Shown here in pieces: positions 18,098-27,650 of a stretch of 64,000 nucleotides of DNA. How positions within the stretch are numbered: the first letter of the stretch is position 1; the number at the start of each line of letters is the position of its first letter. The DNA comes from Ekhidna lutea (GTDB taxonomy: Bacteria > Bacteroidota > Bacteroidia > Cytophagales > Cyclobacteriaceae). Location: contig NZ_FZPD01000003.1 in assembly GCF_900188325.1 (NCBI RefSeq), positions 558,001 through 622,000 on the forward strand. Reading direction: 5' to 3'. A program made the translations under genes and the position numbers. The notes below the pieces were generated by a model. It did not search any database, had not been told where the DNA came from, and saw nothing but the letters and a program-made list of their open reading frames with translations.

Positions 18098-18859
18098 ATG
18101 GCAGAGAATATATTCACCCTAATCATGCTCATCATATTGCAGGCTGTTCTTGGTTTTGATAACCTGCTTTACATTTCGTTGGAATCCAAGCGGGCGCCTG
18201 CTGAGAAACAAAAAATGGTTCGCTCGGTAGGAATTGGTATTGCGATCGCATTACGAATCATACTACTCTACGTTTTGGTCAATGTGATCCAATACTTTCA
18301 GGAACCATTCCTTGAACTTGATTCTGAGTTTCTTTCTGGTGCAATCAATGTGCATAGTCTGATTGTGCTGTTTGGTGGGGCATTTATTCTCTATACAGCA
18401 GTAAAAGAGATATTCCACCTGGTATATCTGGAAGAACATGAAGGGATGGAGCAAAGAAAGCAGAGTACCACAAAAACGATCATGATGATAGTTTTGATGA
18501 ACCTGATATTTTCCTTCGATTCGATCTTGAGTGCTATGGCACTGAGTGATGTGTTTTGGGTGATGGCTGCAGCCATTGTTGTTAGTGGAGGATTGATGAT
18601 CTGGCTATCAGATGGTGTCTCAACCTTTTTAGCGAAAAACAGACTTTACGAGGTGCTCGGATTGTTTATCCTCTTTTTGGTAGGAGTGATGTTGCTTTCT
18701 GAAGGAGGTCATCTGGCACATTTGAAGATTTACCGCAATCCCATCACACCGATGAGCAAGACTACTTTCTACTTCATTATTGCCATTTTAGTAGTGATAG
18801 ATATCCTGCAAGGTCGCTACCAGAAAAAATTGCTTAGCAGGAAAAAGGGCGTGCAATAG
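18098..18859 (+). CDS. TerC-family integral membrane protein
   Basis: A 253-residue protein with about seven helices. The family's two acidic metal-binding segments are visible: LQAVLGFDNLLYISLESKR near residue 20 and NLIFSFDSILSAMALSDVF near residue 142. TerC proteins take part in tellurite resistance gene sets and, in several bacteria, in manganese efflux. Here no ter operon is nearby. A hydrophilic loop (residues 108-128, LEEHEGMEQRKQ) separates the halves. It ends 4 bases before the end of the convergent YHS gene. Confidence 0.88.
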   Translation: MAENIFTLIMLIILQAVLGFDNLLYISLESKRAPAEKQKMVRSVGIGIAIALRIILLYVLVNVIQYFQEPFLELDSEFLSGAINVHSLIVLFGGAFILYTAVKEIFHLVYLEEHEGMEQRKQSTTKTIMMIVLMNLIFSFDSILSAMALSDVFWVMAAAIVVSGGLMIWLSDGVSTFLAKNRLYEVLGLFILFLVGVMLLSEGGHLAHLKIYRNPITPMSKTTFYFIIAILVVIDILQGRYQKKLLSRKKGVQ

Positions 18860-18863
18860 GAAA

Positions 18864-19334
18864 TTACTTTTCCCAATTAATGTCAGTGTCACGAATCACC
18901 TGATCGATGGTTGACATAGCGTCATCCATCACCTCTTGGTTTGAGAATAAGTAGACATTGCCATTTTCTGCTTTATACGCATACTGAGGATCACCTGGTG
19001 CTGCAAATCCTTTGCCTACGGCGAAGGCACAGTGACCTCCAGCAGCTGGAATATACTTTTCTCGATTTACTTGGAAAGCATTCAGATTTTCTTCGTTGGC
19101 GAATTGCCAGGTGGCATCCATCCATTCTGTTTGAAAGTTTTCGCTTCCTTCCACGGCTCCCTGATCATTGAATAGCGCAACCACATCATACCCTTTTAGC
19201 GCTAGTCCATCCTCCGTGTATATGCTGTCATGAGCATTGAGTGCCAGTAGAGAAATTCCTGCAGCCTTACCGGCTATAAAACCGATGATCAGGAGTGCTA
19301 CGAGAATAATGGAAATGACTTTAATTACTTTCAT
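18864..19334 (-). CDS. YHS-domain exported/anchored protein
   Basis: A 156-residue protein with one N-terminal membrane segment (residues 5-25). The mature part is a YHS domain: LKGYDVVALF, TEWMDATWQFANEENLNAFQVNREKYIPAAGGHCAF. Bacterial YHS proteins of this length are periplasmic; some relatives bind metal, and the GGHCAF motif offers possible ligands. Function is unknown. It is convergent with the TerC-family gene with four bases between their stops. Confidence 0.82.
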   Translation of the reverse strand: MKVIKVISIILVALLIIGFIAGKAAGISLLALNAHDSIYTEDGLALKGYDVVALFNDQGAVEGSENFQTEWMDATWQFANEENLNAFQVNREKYIPAAGGHCAFAVGKGFAAPGDPQYAYKAENGNVYLFSNQEVMDDAMSTIDQVIRDTDINWEK

Positions 19335-19468
19335 GACTTACGATTTCAGTTTGCCTATCCTAAATTAAACTATTGCTTTATCATATGTTGCCTATTTAGC
19401 ATTTACAGAATTGCATCTTTATGACAATAAGTCTCGTAAAGCTTAACTCATCTTAATTAAGTCAAATT

Positions 19469-19876
19469 ATGAAATATGTATTTTCAATTACCGTATTACT
19501 GTTCTTGGTAATGACTTCCTTTGGACAATCAACCAGAGTTTCAACCATAGATTTTGTCCAGATTCTAAATGATAATCGTGATGAAGCCTTGTATTACTAT
19601 CAAAATAACTGGTTGAAGTTACGCGAAGAGGCAACAGCAAGGGGCTACATCACTTCATATGAATTGGTAGAAGTAGAGTCTACTTCAGAAGCCCCGTTTG
19701 ATTTAATGCTGATGACCACCTATCCAAATATGGATGCTTATGAAAAGGCGGAGGAGAATTTTGGAATCCTGATAAGCGAAAGAGGAGACCTGAGGCTTTT
19801 AAATGAGAAGAAGCCTGGAGAGTTTCGAAAAAGCATCTTTACTAAGTCAGTAGGAAAGCATCTTTCTGAAAATTGA
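19469..19876 (+). CDS. Small exported protein, possible dimeric alpha-beta barrel fold
   Basis: A 135-residue protein with a signal peptide (MKYVFSITVLLFLVMTSFGQ, likely cut after Gln20). The mature 115 residues include a DLMLMTTYPNMDAYEKAEENF stretch that recalls NIPSNAP or ABM-type dimeric alpha-beta barrels. I do not recognise a named family. It is isolated, followed by the convergent desaturase gene 22 bases away. Confidence 0.7.
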   Translation: MKYVFSITVLLFLVMTSFGQSTRVSTIDFVQILNDNRDEALYYYQNNWLKLREEATARGYITSYELVEVESTSEAPFDLMLMTTYPNMDAYEKAEENFGILISERGDLRLLNEKKPGEFRKSIFTKSVGKHLSEN

Positions 19877-19898
19877 AAATCTAGATGATCTTAATTTC

Positions 19899-20876
19899 TT
19901 AAGAAGCTATCCATTTAAACTGATATTGCTTTTCGGGTATTTGAACACGCTCTGATAGTCGTTGCAGTCTGTCAGGAAGAGCCATGAGGAAATCTCTTGC
20001 CTCTTCGGCTTTTGCATTCAAATCTTTGATACTGTCAATGTCCCATTCTTTTAAAAGCGAATTAAGAATGTCAATGTAATCCTGTGTGGTATAAACCATC
20101 GTTCGCTGAGCTGCATCCGAAAAGTGTTTGAACAACTCTCCGATCTTTCCTCCGGATTCTCTTAAAAAATGAGCTGGCATCACAATCTTTTTTCTCATCA
20201 TATCCTCAAAAGCAATCATCGCTTCGCTCGGATCAATTTCAAAGATGCTTTTGACAAAATTCTTATATGCACTAGCATGACGAGACTCGTCTGAAGCAAT
20301 CATACCACACATTTTTGCCAGCAGGGCATTACCTGCCTTTTTCGCCAGACTTGCCACTCTGCGATGGGAGATGTTTGTAGCCAGCTCCTGAAAGCTGGTA
20401 TAAATAAAGCTTCGGTATGGGTCTTTAGCTGTTTGAATATCAAATCCGTCATTCAGCAAATGATGTGTAGAAAGCTCCATTTCCCGCATGTTTACCCTTC
20501 CGGATAGATAGAGGTATTTGCTTAGCAAGTCTCCATGGCGATTTTCTTCAGCAGTCCAGCCTCTGACCCACCGGGTCCATCCTTTTTGCTCATCTTGATT
20601 GACCCCTTCTACGTCCATCAACCAGGATTCATAGGTAGGTAAGGCTTCTTCAGTTATTGTATCTCCGATAAGTACAGCAAAAAGATCATAATCCATTTCG
20701 GCAGAATGTCCCTGGATATCGCGAATTTCTTCAATGAAATCAGGGCTGCTAGAGTCTGGAAGAATATCTGATGGTTGCCATATGGTTTCAATTGGCTTCA
20801 AATATTTTTCCATTAACTCATCCATCGATTTCTCGAGGGTTTTCATCACTTCCCTTCGTACATTATTCAAATTCAT
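19899..20876 (-). CDS. Acyl-ACP desaturase (ferritin-like di-iron, type 2)
   Basis: A 325-residue soluble desaturase that introduces a double bond into acyl-ACP chains. The di-iron ligands are in two EXXH-type motifs, AEENRHGD near residue 110 and SDESRHAS near 200, plus an extra Glu in FQELATNISH. The start MNLNNVRREVMKTLEKS and the end IPEKQYQFKWI agree with bacterial homologues of plant stearoyl-ACP desaturase. Such genes are common in Bacteroidota. No partner ferredoxin is adjacent. Confidence 0.9.
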   Translation of the reverse strand: MNLNNVRREVMKTLEKSMDELMEKYLKPIETIWQPSDILPDSSSPDFIEEIRDIQGHSAEMDYDLFAVLIGDTITEEALPTYESWLMDVEGVNQDEQKGWTRWVRGWTAEENRHGDLLSKYLYLSGRVNMREMELSTHHLLNDGFDIQTAKDPYRSFIYTSFQELATNISHRRVASLAKKAGNALLAKMCGMIASDESRHASAYKNFVKSIFEIDPSEAMIAFEDMMRKKIVMPAHFLRESGGKIGELFKHFSDAAQRTMVYTTQDYIDILNSLLKEWDIDSIKDLNAKAEEARDFLMALPDRLQRLSERVQIPEKQYQFKWIAS

Positions 20877-20964
20877 TTAGCTAAGTTATCTGAATAGTTT
20901 GGGGTCGTCAGCTTTATGGGAGTTTAATCCTCGAATCTCATGAAAATAATTTGATAGGGAAGCC

Positions 20965-21984
20965 CTAAGACTCGTTATCGTAGTAAATCTTATAGTATTT
21001 CCGACCGTCGGAATCTTCACCTCGCTCAATCAGCTTTCTGTTTCCATGTATGTAGATATGGAAATTCTTGTCAAGTTTCAGCACACTCTTAAAGATGCGT
21101 GCCTGCTTTTTCACTGAGTTTGCGGCGATTTTGAAGTTTTCAGAAAGTTCCAAATCCATGTCGTCCTGATACTGCTTGTCAAAAAACCGGAAGGAATTGA
21201 TTGCTTGTTCCTCTTGTCCAAAAACCGAAAGCTCGAACTCACCTTTGTCAAAGTCTTCAGCCCCTTTAAAGTATTTAATGGATTTGTTGAGTAGGTCAAT
21301 CTGATCGGTCTTCGATACCTCAAATTCTTCAGGCATCTGATCAGTGATATAGCTCTTAGTCATCTGCAGGAAATGATTGGTGTCATTCACATGATCTTTC
21401 TTAAAATCCAAACTGATAAAATCATTCTTCCAATAAACCGCCTCGCTGCTGTTGTTATCATATGCCAGAATCGTGAAAGGTTCAGGTGTAAACAGGATTA
21501 AGCAAGCCTTATCCAGTTTTTTCTCCCCAATCCCTTCCTTGAAAAGCAGCGTAGGTTCTTTGGTCCAGTCAGGTGTTTCTATGAAAGCATCTTTCTTTTC
21601 TACTTTGAAGATGCCTAAACCGTCTACGGGTTCACCTCCAAACATGATATCGCTAAATCGCACAATAAAAAGATCGCCTTCTTTGATGTTGGGGTGACGT
21701 GAACTGTTTCGTAAATGTGTGACAATTCCCTCTTGTGTATCACTTAATTGATTGCCCTCATGCACTTTGCGGGAAAGTTGAAAAAGTACATTAAGCTCCA
21801 GATCTACATCATGCTTAAACTGATACGTATTAATGGTTTCAGAAAATGGTTTGAGAAAGATGTTTTTTAGGATTTCTTCCTCAGAAGGAGAAAATTCGGT
21901 TTGATTCAAATGATGTTCATCTGTCTCTTCTTTGATTTTCTTGAAAAATAGTTCTTGAATGGACGCTCCTTTGTATTCAATCAT
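20965..21984 (-). CDS. Nucleoid-associated protein (YejK/NdpA family)
   Basis: A 339-residue protein of the NA37/NdpA family. Typical stretches are the start IEYKGASIQELFFKKI, the strand SDIMFGGEPVDGLGIFKVEKKD, LDKACLILFTPEPFTILAYD and FLQMTKSYITDQMPEEF. In enterobacteria the family protein is nucleoid-bound; its precise role is poorly known, and family members also occur in mobile regions. The C-terminal part ends with LIERGEDSDGRKYYKIYY. It is flanked by the desaturase and a VOC gene, with no operon partner. Confidence 0.8.
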   Translation of the reverse strand: MIEYKGASIQELFFKKIKEETDEHHLNQTEFSPSEEEILKNIFLKPFSETINTYQFKHDVDLELNVLFQLSRKVHEGNQLSDTQEGIVTHLRNSSRHPNIKEGDLFIVRFSDIMFGGEPVDGLGIFKVEKKDAFIETPDWTKEPTLLFKEGIGEKKLDKACLILFTPEPFTILAYDNNSSEAVYWKNDFISLDFKKDHVNDTNHFLQMTKSYITDQMPEEFEVSKTDQIDLLNKSIKYFKGAEDFDKGEFELSVFGQEEQAINSFRFFDKQYQDDMDLELSENFKIAANSVKKQARIFKSVLKLDKNFHIYIHGNRKLIERGEDSDGRKYYKIYYDNES

Positions 21985-22014
21985 TTGTGCTTCTGAATAT
22001 GAAAAGTGATATCA

Positions 22015-22404
22015 TTAGATTCTCGTGGGTTCTATCAAATCCCACAGGTTGCCGTAAAGATCGGCAAATACACAGACCTTTCCGTAAGGTTCTGTTGATG
22101 GTTCGCGTATTATTTTCACTCCTTTTTTCACCAGAAACTCATAATAGCCATCAAAATCATCCGTGTGCATGAAAAGAAATACTCTTCCTCCGGTTTGATT
22201 TCCAACGGATGCAAGTTGCTCTTCATTTTTAGCCTTGGCAAGTAGAAGAGCTACCTGAGAGTAGGGGGGAGCCACACGAACCCATCGCTTAGTTTCATCA
22301 AGTTTTGTGTCTTCCAGAAGCTGAAATCGCAGTTTTTCAGTGTAAAACTCAATGGCTGCATCATAGTCTTTTATGACCAGTGTTAGTTGTACAATTTGGT
22401 TCAT
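22015..22404 (-). CDS. VOC family protein (glyoxalase I-like)
   Basis: A 129-residue one-domain VOC protein: VQLTLVIKDYDAAIEFYTEKL at the N-terminus, a central YSQVALLLAKA strand and the C-terminal VKIIREPSTEPYGKVCVFADLYGNLWDLIEP. The closing pattern (ADLYGNLWDLIEP) is that of glyoxalase/dioxygenase-fold proteins. No reaction can be assigned. It is not similar enough to the VOC gene at 3.7 kb to suggest recent duplication. Confidence 0.85.
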   Translation of the reverse strand: MNQIVQLTLVIKDYDAAIEFYTEKLRFQLLEDTKLDETKRWVRVAPPYSQVALLLAKAKNEEQLASVGNQTGGRVFLFMHTDDFDGYYEFLVKKGVKIIREPSTEPYGKVCVFADLYGNLWDLIEPTRI

Positions 22405-22530
22405 GTATGCAAGATAGATTAGGATGTAATTTTTGTAGTAATATAATTTTTACCCCTGTGTAGGTATTGATTGCCAGTTAATATGTGTCGTCATTTGATG
22501 TTTCAACACCAACAAAAAAACACTACTGCC

Positions 22531-23631
22531 ATGAAAAAGTACCTAGTAAAATTTATTGTTATTACACTGATATTGAGTTTAATATCCTGCGAAACCGGGG
22601 AGGAAGATCCCGGTCCTGATGAGAATCAAGCACCGTCTATTGCTGATCAATCCTTTTCCGTTGATGAGAACAGTCCAAATGGAACTGTCATAGGAACAGT
22701 AAGCGCCTCAGATCCTGATGGTGATGATGTGACATTTAGTATTATCGGAGATAATGACAACTTTAGTTTGTCAAGCTCAGGGGAACTTACTGTGCAAAAC
22801 TCCAACGCACTTGACTTTGAAAGCACTTCGAGTTTTGAAATTTCTGTTGCCGTTACCGACGGTGAACTCACTGAACAAGCCATTGTTACCATAAGTCTTA
22901 ATGATGTAGAAGAGGGCAATGGAACTACAGGAGCATGTGAGATCACAAGCCTGAATTATGGGGATGGAGCCTTAACCTTCACTACCAATGATGACGGTCA
23001 TATCACCTCTATTTTAGATTCGTATACTGATGAAGAAACAGGAGCTACAGAAACGGAAGAGCTAAAATTGACCTATTCAGGTGGGAAGGCGGTATCTGGC
23101 GAGTGGCTTGATAATGGCTCAGCTGATTCGCAACTAATCTTCACCTATGATGGAGATCGTATCTCAAAAATTGTTGATTCAGGCACTGATTATGTAGATG
23201 AATATCGTTTTTTCTATGATCAGGACCGGTTGAGTAAAGTGGAGAATTGGACTTCTGAAGATGGTAGCGCGATGACTTTGGATAATTCTGAATTGGTCAG
23301 TTATTCCGGTGACAATGTGTCTTCCATTGAAGAACTAGATCAGGGGACTGCTAGCGGAACGGAAACATTCAGCTACGATACCAAGCAAAATCCATTTTAC
23401 AATGATCTTGCAAGCCTGATATATTTTGAGAATCTGTTTTGGTATGTATCTGTTAATAATGTTACCAGTATCACTCAAACCTATGTTGCCGGGCATGGCT
23501 ATTCTGAGACATTCACCTATTCATACAACGCTGATAATTACCCAACGAGTGTCAATATACTCTATGAAGATGCTGAGCCGCCTAATGAAACTTCTGAGGA
23601 AACTTTCAGCCTAGCCTACAATTGTCAATAA
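22531..23631 (+). CDS. Cadherin-domain lipoprotein with repeat-rich C-terminus
   Basis: A 366-residue lipoprotein (MKKYLVKFIVITLILSLISC). An in-frame extension to 22471 is unlikely because it precedes the clear signal peptide. Residues about 35-125 form one cadherin-like domain: APSIADQSFSVDENSPNG, SASDPDGDDVTFSI and DFESTSSFEISVAVTDGE carry the Ca-binding residues. The C-terminal 240 residues are repeated beta strands resembling YD/RHS-type or WG-type repeats (YSGDNVSSIEE, YSYNADNYPTS). Likely cell-surface. A terminator follows. Confidence 0.82.
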   Translation: MKKYLVKFIVITLILSLISCETGEEDPGPDENQAPSIADQSFSVDENSPNGTVIGTVSASDPDGDDVTFSIIGDNDNFSLSSSGELTVQNSNALDFESTSSFEISVAVTDGELTEQAIVTISLNDVEEGNGTTGACEITSLNYGDGALTFTTNDDGHITSILDSYTDEETGATETEELKLTYSGGKAVSGEWLDNGSADSQLIFTYDGDRISKIVDSGTDYVDEYRFFYDQDRLSKVENWTSEDGSAMTLDNSELVSYSGDNVSSIEELDQGTASGTETFSYDTKQNPFYNDLASLIYFENLFWYVSVNNVTSITQTYVAGHGYSETFTYSYNADNYPTSVNILYEDAEPPNETSEETFSLAYNCQ

Positions 23632-23652
23632 ATCTTCTTCATGCTTACGAAA

Positions 23653-23680
23653 AGAGCGACTCTATTGGGTCGCTTTTTTT
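23653..23680 (+). terminator. Terminator after the cadherin lipoprotein gene
   Basis: AGCGAC (23655-23660) pairs with GTCGCT (23669-23674) over an 8-base loop, followed by seven T. Confidence 0.82.
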
Positions 23681-23689
23681 GTGATATAA

Positions 23690-23723
23690 CAAATGATCAC
23701 TTTTTAGACCAAGCGATCATTTG
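23690..23723. repeat. Perfect 9-bp inverted repeat in a promoter region
   Basis: CAAATGATC (23690-23698) and GATCATTTG (23715-23723) flank 16 bases. It lies between the terminator and the next lipoprotein gene, about 110 bases upstream of its start. Spacing fits a dimeric regulator with half-sites 2.5 turns apart. No function is shown. Confidence 0.45.
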
Positions 23724-23833
23724 AGTAGATAATTGGAGCTAAGATGTATTTTAAAGGTTTTATCTTACGATAGTTAGATTTATTGGTAGGGTGATTTTCC
23801 ACTTGCCTGTAGTACTACTAAAATTGAATCATT

Positions 23834-24904
23834 ATGAAATCACTAAAATTAATTGCCTTATTTCTAAGCTTCACATTCTTGATAGCATGCTCGAATGATG
23901 ATGAAATCCCAAGTAGTATCGACATTCCATCAGAATTTTCTGTGGATATACCTCAGTCAATTAGCGATAATGCGGGCGGGCTTAATGCCCGTACTGCCGG
24001 AGATGGAGATGGAGTTATTGAAGGAAACGAGATCTATGAAAGCCTCAGACATTTTATTAAGATCGGAGAGGGTTCTGCTGAAATTGTAAAGTTCACACTA
24101 CAAGTAGCTGTTGCGCTGGAAACACAAAAAGTTCGGTCATACACATTTGAAAGTGACGATGATGGACGTGAAAAGCGCATAGATCTAACAGAAGCAGTAA
24201 ATCGAGGTGGAACTGCCTATGATTATGAAATGACGATGGTTGATACCGAAAACAGTGAGATGGCACTGCAGATATTATGGAATTCGAATCCTGTGGTAGG
24301 TGTTGCGATTTTAAAGCCTTATAACATTGACCGTAGAGATAGCGACGCTGTAGATGCTTTTATCAGAATAGATTACAGCGAGGATGATGCAAATTATGAT
24401 GCCACCATGACTGTGTCTATCTCTGGATTAGAAACAGTTGACAATGGAGACATTGATAATATGAAAATGTTTGTGGGTAAGAAAGGTGACATTGTAGATG
24501 TTATGGGTAACTCCAACCACCCAAATATTGAAATCATCGATCCGAATTTTTCAGGTGGAAGAAACTATGCGTTTGTTGCACGTGGGGATGAATCAACTGA
24601 TTTAGGTGTAGCCAAGCTGGCACTTCCACCTTCTTCAACTACTACAAATGATGTGTTAGTGGATTACTCAGTTTTTGCTGTATTGGAAGCAGAAATAAAT
24701 GCAGTTGCAGATTTAGATCAGAGTATCATAGATGCGATTCTTGCTGAGGCTCACTCGCCCGCTTATTTCAATAATAATGGCTTCATCACTTCTGGAGAAG
24801 ACAACAAACCTGCAAGTTTTGATGCAGCTTTTGTTGATCTCTCAGGCATGAACCCATTCGTGCCAAATGATGTAAAGAACTTAACGTTAGACTTTATTCA
24901 GTAA
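23834..24904 (+). CDS. Lipoprotein of unknown function
   Basis: A 356-residue lipoprotein with signal MKSLKLIALFLSFTFLIAC (Cys19). The mature part begins with an acidic linker and is otherwise mostly beta. A segment DNAGGLNARTAGDGDG may bind Ca. I recognise no domain. Bacteroidota often carry such lineage-specific surface lipoproteins. It follows the cadherin lipoprotein in the same orientation but behind its own terminator and 200-base spacer, so it is probably a separate transcript. Confidence 0.75.
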   Translation: MKSLKLIALFLSFTFLIACSNDDEIPSSIDIPSEFSVDIPQSISDNAGGLNARTAGDGDGVIEGNEIYESLRHFIKIGEGSAEIVKFTLQVAVALETQKVRSYTFESDDDGREKRIDLTEAVNRGGTAYDYEMTMVDTENSEMALQILWNSNPVVGVAILKPYNIDRRDSDAVDAFIRIDYSEDDANYDATMTVSISGLETVDNGDIDNMKMFVGKKGDIVDVMGNSNHPNIEIIDPNFSGGRNYAFVARGDESTDLGVAKLALPPSSTTTNDVLVDYSVFAVLEAEINAVADLDQSIIDAILAEAHSPAYFNNNGFITSGEDNKPASFDAAFVDLSGMNPFVPNDVKNLTLDFIQ

Positions 24905-24935
24905 ATATTTTTGGTTTATAGGTTATTGTAAATTG

Positions 24936-24964
24936 AATCCCGGCCGAGAGGTCGGGATTTTTTA
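24936..24964. terminator. Bidirectional terminator between lipoprotein and kinase genes
   Basis: AATCCCGGCC pairs with GGTCGGGATT over GAGA (one G-T pair), then six T on the plus strand. It separates convergent genes. Confidence 0.85.
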
Positions 24965-24966
24965 TT

Positions 24967-25473
24967 TTAAACCGTGGCACGAACAGCCATTTCATTTAAA
25001 TCTTTTTCAGTCAGATCGTTTTCACCAGATAAAGTCAAATCAGCATAGGGATACCGACCATATTTCAAATGGGCTTCCCAAACATATTCTACGTACCAAT
25101 CCGGTTCTTTACCCCATCTGGTTTCTTCCATTCTGTGCTTCAGGAATTTTGGTTTTGAGATTTCAATAAATACAGTCAAATTGTAATGACTGTTCAATTC
25201 ATTGCAAGCGAATGCCAGAATTCCTTCCACAATGATGAAATCATAGTCGGACTCACACTTTTTTATCAGCGCAATGACTCGATCATAATCGATGGATTCC
25301 GGTACTTCGTAATTTGGTAGGTCTTTGATCTGCGGAAGTTCTCTTTCGGGAAATACATACTCATCCATATCGATGAGTAGCACCTTTTGTGGTTTCAGTC
25401 TCTTTTTTAGATTCTTAGCTAGGGTAGACTTTCCGGACCTACTGATTCCTCCTATACCTATTATGCTGGCCAT
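24967..25473 (-). CDS. P-loop kinase of the uridine kinase/nicotinamide riboside kinase type
   Basis: A 168-residue small kinase. The Walker A motif GIGGISRSGKSTLA is at residues 5-18, the DMDEYVFPE segment near 36-44 places a substrate-binding acidic residue, and DFIIVEGILAF near 78-88 is the Walker B-like strand. Length and layout match uridine kinase/NRK-like proteins that phosphorylate nucleosides, including nicotinamide riboside. Substrate is inference only. It sits alone, convergent with the lipoprotein gene. Confidence 0.75.
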   Translation of the reverse strand: MASIIGIGGISRSGKSTLAKNLKKRLKPQKVLLIDMDEYVFPERELPQIKDLPNYEVPESIDYDRVIALIKKCESDYDFIIVEGILAFACNELNSHYNLTVFIEISKPKFLKHRMEETRWGKEPDWYVEYVWEAHLKYGRYPYADLTLSGENDLTEKDLNEMAVRATV

Positions 25474-25553
25474 GGGCTAAAAATAGAAAATGTAAAGCCG
25501 TATCAACAGATTTAATGAGAAAGTCAAACTCAGACGTCTTTTGTGGTTTAGCG

Positions 25554-26858
25554 CTACGCTTTAATCATCTCCAAAGCTTCCAGACTTTTATCTACCTCTT
25601 CTTCCGTATTAATAATACATGGAGTCAAACGAGCATAACTTATTCTGTAAGGTGAAGAACTTGCAATCACGCCTTGTTCATGAAATTTCTTAACAGTGGT
25701 CTCCGCATCCAACCCATCAATTTCAAAGCAGTTGATTCCAGCCGAAAGTTCCGGAGACAAAGGTGTGAGCAGTTTTATGTGCTTCATCTCTTTGATACCA
25801 TCCTTGAGTCGTGTATTTAATTCTGTAGTACGTTGGTGTACTTTATTTCGGCCAATTTCCATTTGAAACTCAAAGGCAGCATCCAGTGCCCAACGATGAT
25901 CAAACGCATGAAAACCACCCGGCGAGCACATCTCTCCAAAGGTGACTTCTCCTTCGGGTGGGAATCCGAGCCACATGCCGTATGGATTCCATCTAAAAGC
26001 AGGTATAGTGGGCGCCACAGCATCCCATGCGTCCTTTTTCCCCCAAAGTATACCTGTACCACGAGGGCCGAATATCCATTTATGCGTACCTGCCGCAAAG
26101 AAATCACATCCAAGACCTGAAATGTCTTCATCCTGATTTCCAAAACCATGAACCCCGTCCACACAGAAATAAATGCGATCAGCTATTGATCGGTTGGTAT
26201 TCACATCGGCTATGACTTCAGAGATAGCTTTTATCGGGAGTTTGATACCTGTGCATGAGTGAACCCATGTAACAGCTACGATACGCGTTTTGTCTGTAAT
26301 AGCATTTGAAATATTAGAAGTGATCTCATCCACAGTTGCAGTTACAGGATCAGCATACTCTGCAATTCGATTGATTGTTGCACCGTTCTTATCACAGGCA
26401 AATTTTAAAGACATTTCTGTAGCATAATGGTCGTGTGTGGTCGTCAGGATTTCATCTCCAGGTTTGAGTTTGAAGCCATTATATAGCATGGCAAGACTTT
26501 GGGTAGTGCTATCGGTAAGTACCACTTCACCGGGATCTACATTCATGTATTTAGCAGCAGCCTTGCTCACGATATCTTCTTGTGGCCGCCAGTTTTCTTC
26601 CCAATAGAGAGCAGGATTTCGATCAAAAGCATCTCTATGCTTTTGAATTGCTTCTCTAACAGGTGTCGGGTGGGAGGCAAGCAGCATTTGCGCCATTTGG
26701 ATGTGGCTATGATCGAGCAGGAATTGCTCTCGAATGCTTTGCCATGAGTTCGTGTCAAGTGTCTGGGATTGCTCTTCTGTACAGGCTACAAGGGCGGGAG
26801 TGAATAGTGCCGTTCCGAAAGCTGTTCCGGAGCGCGCTAAGAATCTTCGTCGATCCAT
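25554..26858 (-). CDS. Tat-exported class V aminotransferase-fold protein
   Basis: A 434-residue PLP-dependent enzyme. Its N-terminus MDRRRFLARSGTAFG is a twin-arginine signal, and LVACTEE near residue 25 also looks like a lipobox. The PLP lysine lies in AAGTHKWIFGPRGTG near residue 238, with the cofactor Asp in FCVDGVHGFG. The fold matches class V aminotransferases of the isopenicillin-N-epimerase/cysteine-desulfurase group. Export of such an enzyme is uncommon but recurs in this group. Substrate unknown. Confidence 0.85.
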   Translation of the reverse strand: MDRRRFLARSGTAFGTALFTPALVACTEEQSQTLDTNSWQSIREQFLLDHSHIQMAQMLLASHPTPVREAIQKHRDAFDRNPALYWEENWRPQEDIVSKAAAKYMNVDPGEVVLTDSTTQSLAMLYNGFKLKPGDEILTTTHDHYATEMSLKFACDKNGATINRIAEYADPVTATVDEITSNISNAITDKTRIVAVTWVHSCTGIKLPIKAISEVIADVNTNRSIADRIYFCVDGVHGFGNQDEDISGLGCDFFAAGTHKWIFGPRGTGILWGKKDAWDAVAPTIPAFRWNPYGMWLGFPPEGEVTFGEMCSPGGFHAFDHRWALDAAFEFQMEIGRNKVHQRTTELNTRLKDGIKEMKHIKLLTPLSPELSAGINCFEIDGLDAETTVKKFHEQGVIASSSPYRISYARLTPCIINTEEEVDKSLEALEMIKA

Positions 26859-26951
26859 AAGATTTAGAGTGATTGGTGAACAACCAAGATACAGAAAATA
26901 GATAGGAGTTGCTAGTCTGTAATCCTTAGAATTTCGGCTTGAATGCCTAAC

Positions 26952-27623
26952 CTATATTAAAGAAATACCATTCAGATCAGTCGTAATCATTTCTGTCATA
27001 CAGTCCAAAAAAGGTCGCATTTCTTTAAAAGCATCAGACATTATCTCAGGAAAATTTGAATCTTTCACCTGTCTTTGGGTAAAGTCATGTCGGATGATGT
27101 ATTGCTTATATCTGAGTAGGTCAATCTCCGGATGATCTTTTTCAAATCCCTTTGGAGCTGTCTTTAATTGTTCACCTAGCAATTCACCAAATGCATTTTT
27201 AAATGCTTTAGACTGAAGAACCGCTCTCAATGGATCAGCATCTGATGCAATTTGATTTCTGAAATGCAGCATGTCCTGGGCGTTTGGCCCAAAGAATCCC
27301 CCCATGACATACGCTTCATCAAGGCCTATTTTGTAAAAATATCCGCCACGTCTGTCAGCTCCTGCACGCCTAAACCTTCCTGCCCAGTGTGTTTTGTACG
27401 GTGTTTTATCTTTCGAAAACCGGACGTCCCGATAAATTCTAAACAAGCTCTTTTTACCCGTTGGCGTTTCAATCACATCATGTTTGTTCATTTCACTCAG
27501 CAATTGATCTGCAAATGCAATCATCTCATCCAGCGCGGATTCATAGGCTGGCTTATTGGTTTGGAACCATTCTCGATTGTTGTTTTCAGCAAGGTCGGAA
27601 AGGAAGCAGAGGGATTTTTGCAT
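26952..27623 (-). CDS. DUF2461 family protein
   Basis: A 223-residue protein of the DUF2461 (TIGR02453) family. Characteristic parts are FLSDLAENNNREWFQTNKPAYE at the N-terminus, FRIYRDVRFSKDKTPYKTHWAG, and GGYFYKIG in the middle. Function is unknown. The start is ATG 27623. An in-frame extension to 27698 would be coded by the palindromic repeat (PLAPFRKGG) and is rejected. Confidence 0.88.
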   Translation of the reverse strand: MQKSLCFLSDLAENNNREWFQTNKPAYESALDEMIAFADQLLSEMNKHDVIETPTGKKSLFRIYRDVRFSKDKTPYKTHWAGRFRRAGADRRGGYFYKIGLDEAYVMGGFFGPNAQDMLHFRNQIASDADPLRAVLQSKAFKNAFGELLGEQLKTAPKGFEKDHPEIDLLRYKQYIIRHDFTQRQVKDSNFPEIMSDAFKEMRPFLDCMTEMITTDLNGISLI

Positions 27624-27650
27624 CTTGGAAAGGTAAACTAATATCAGAGG

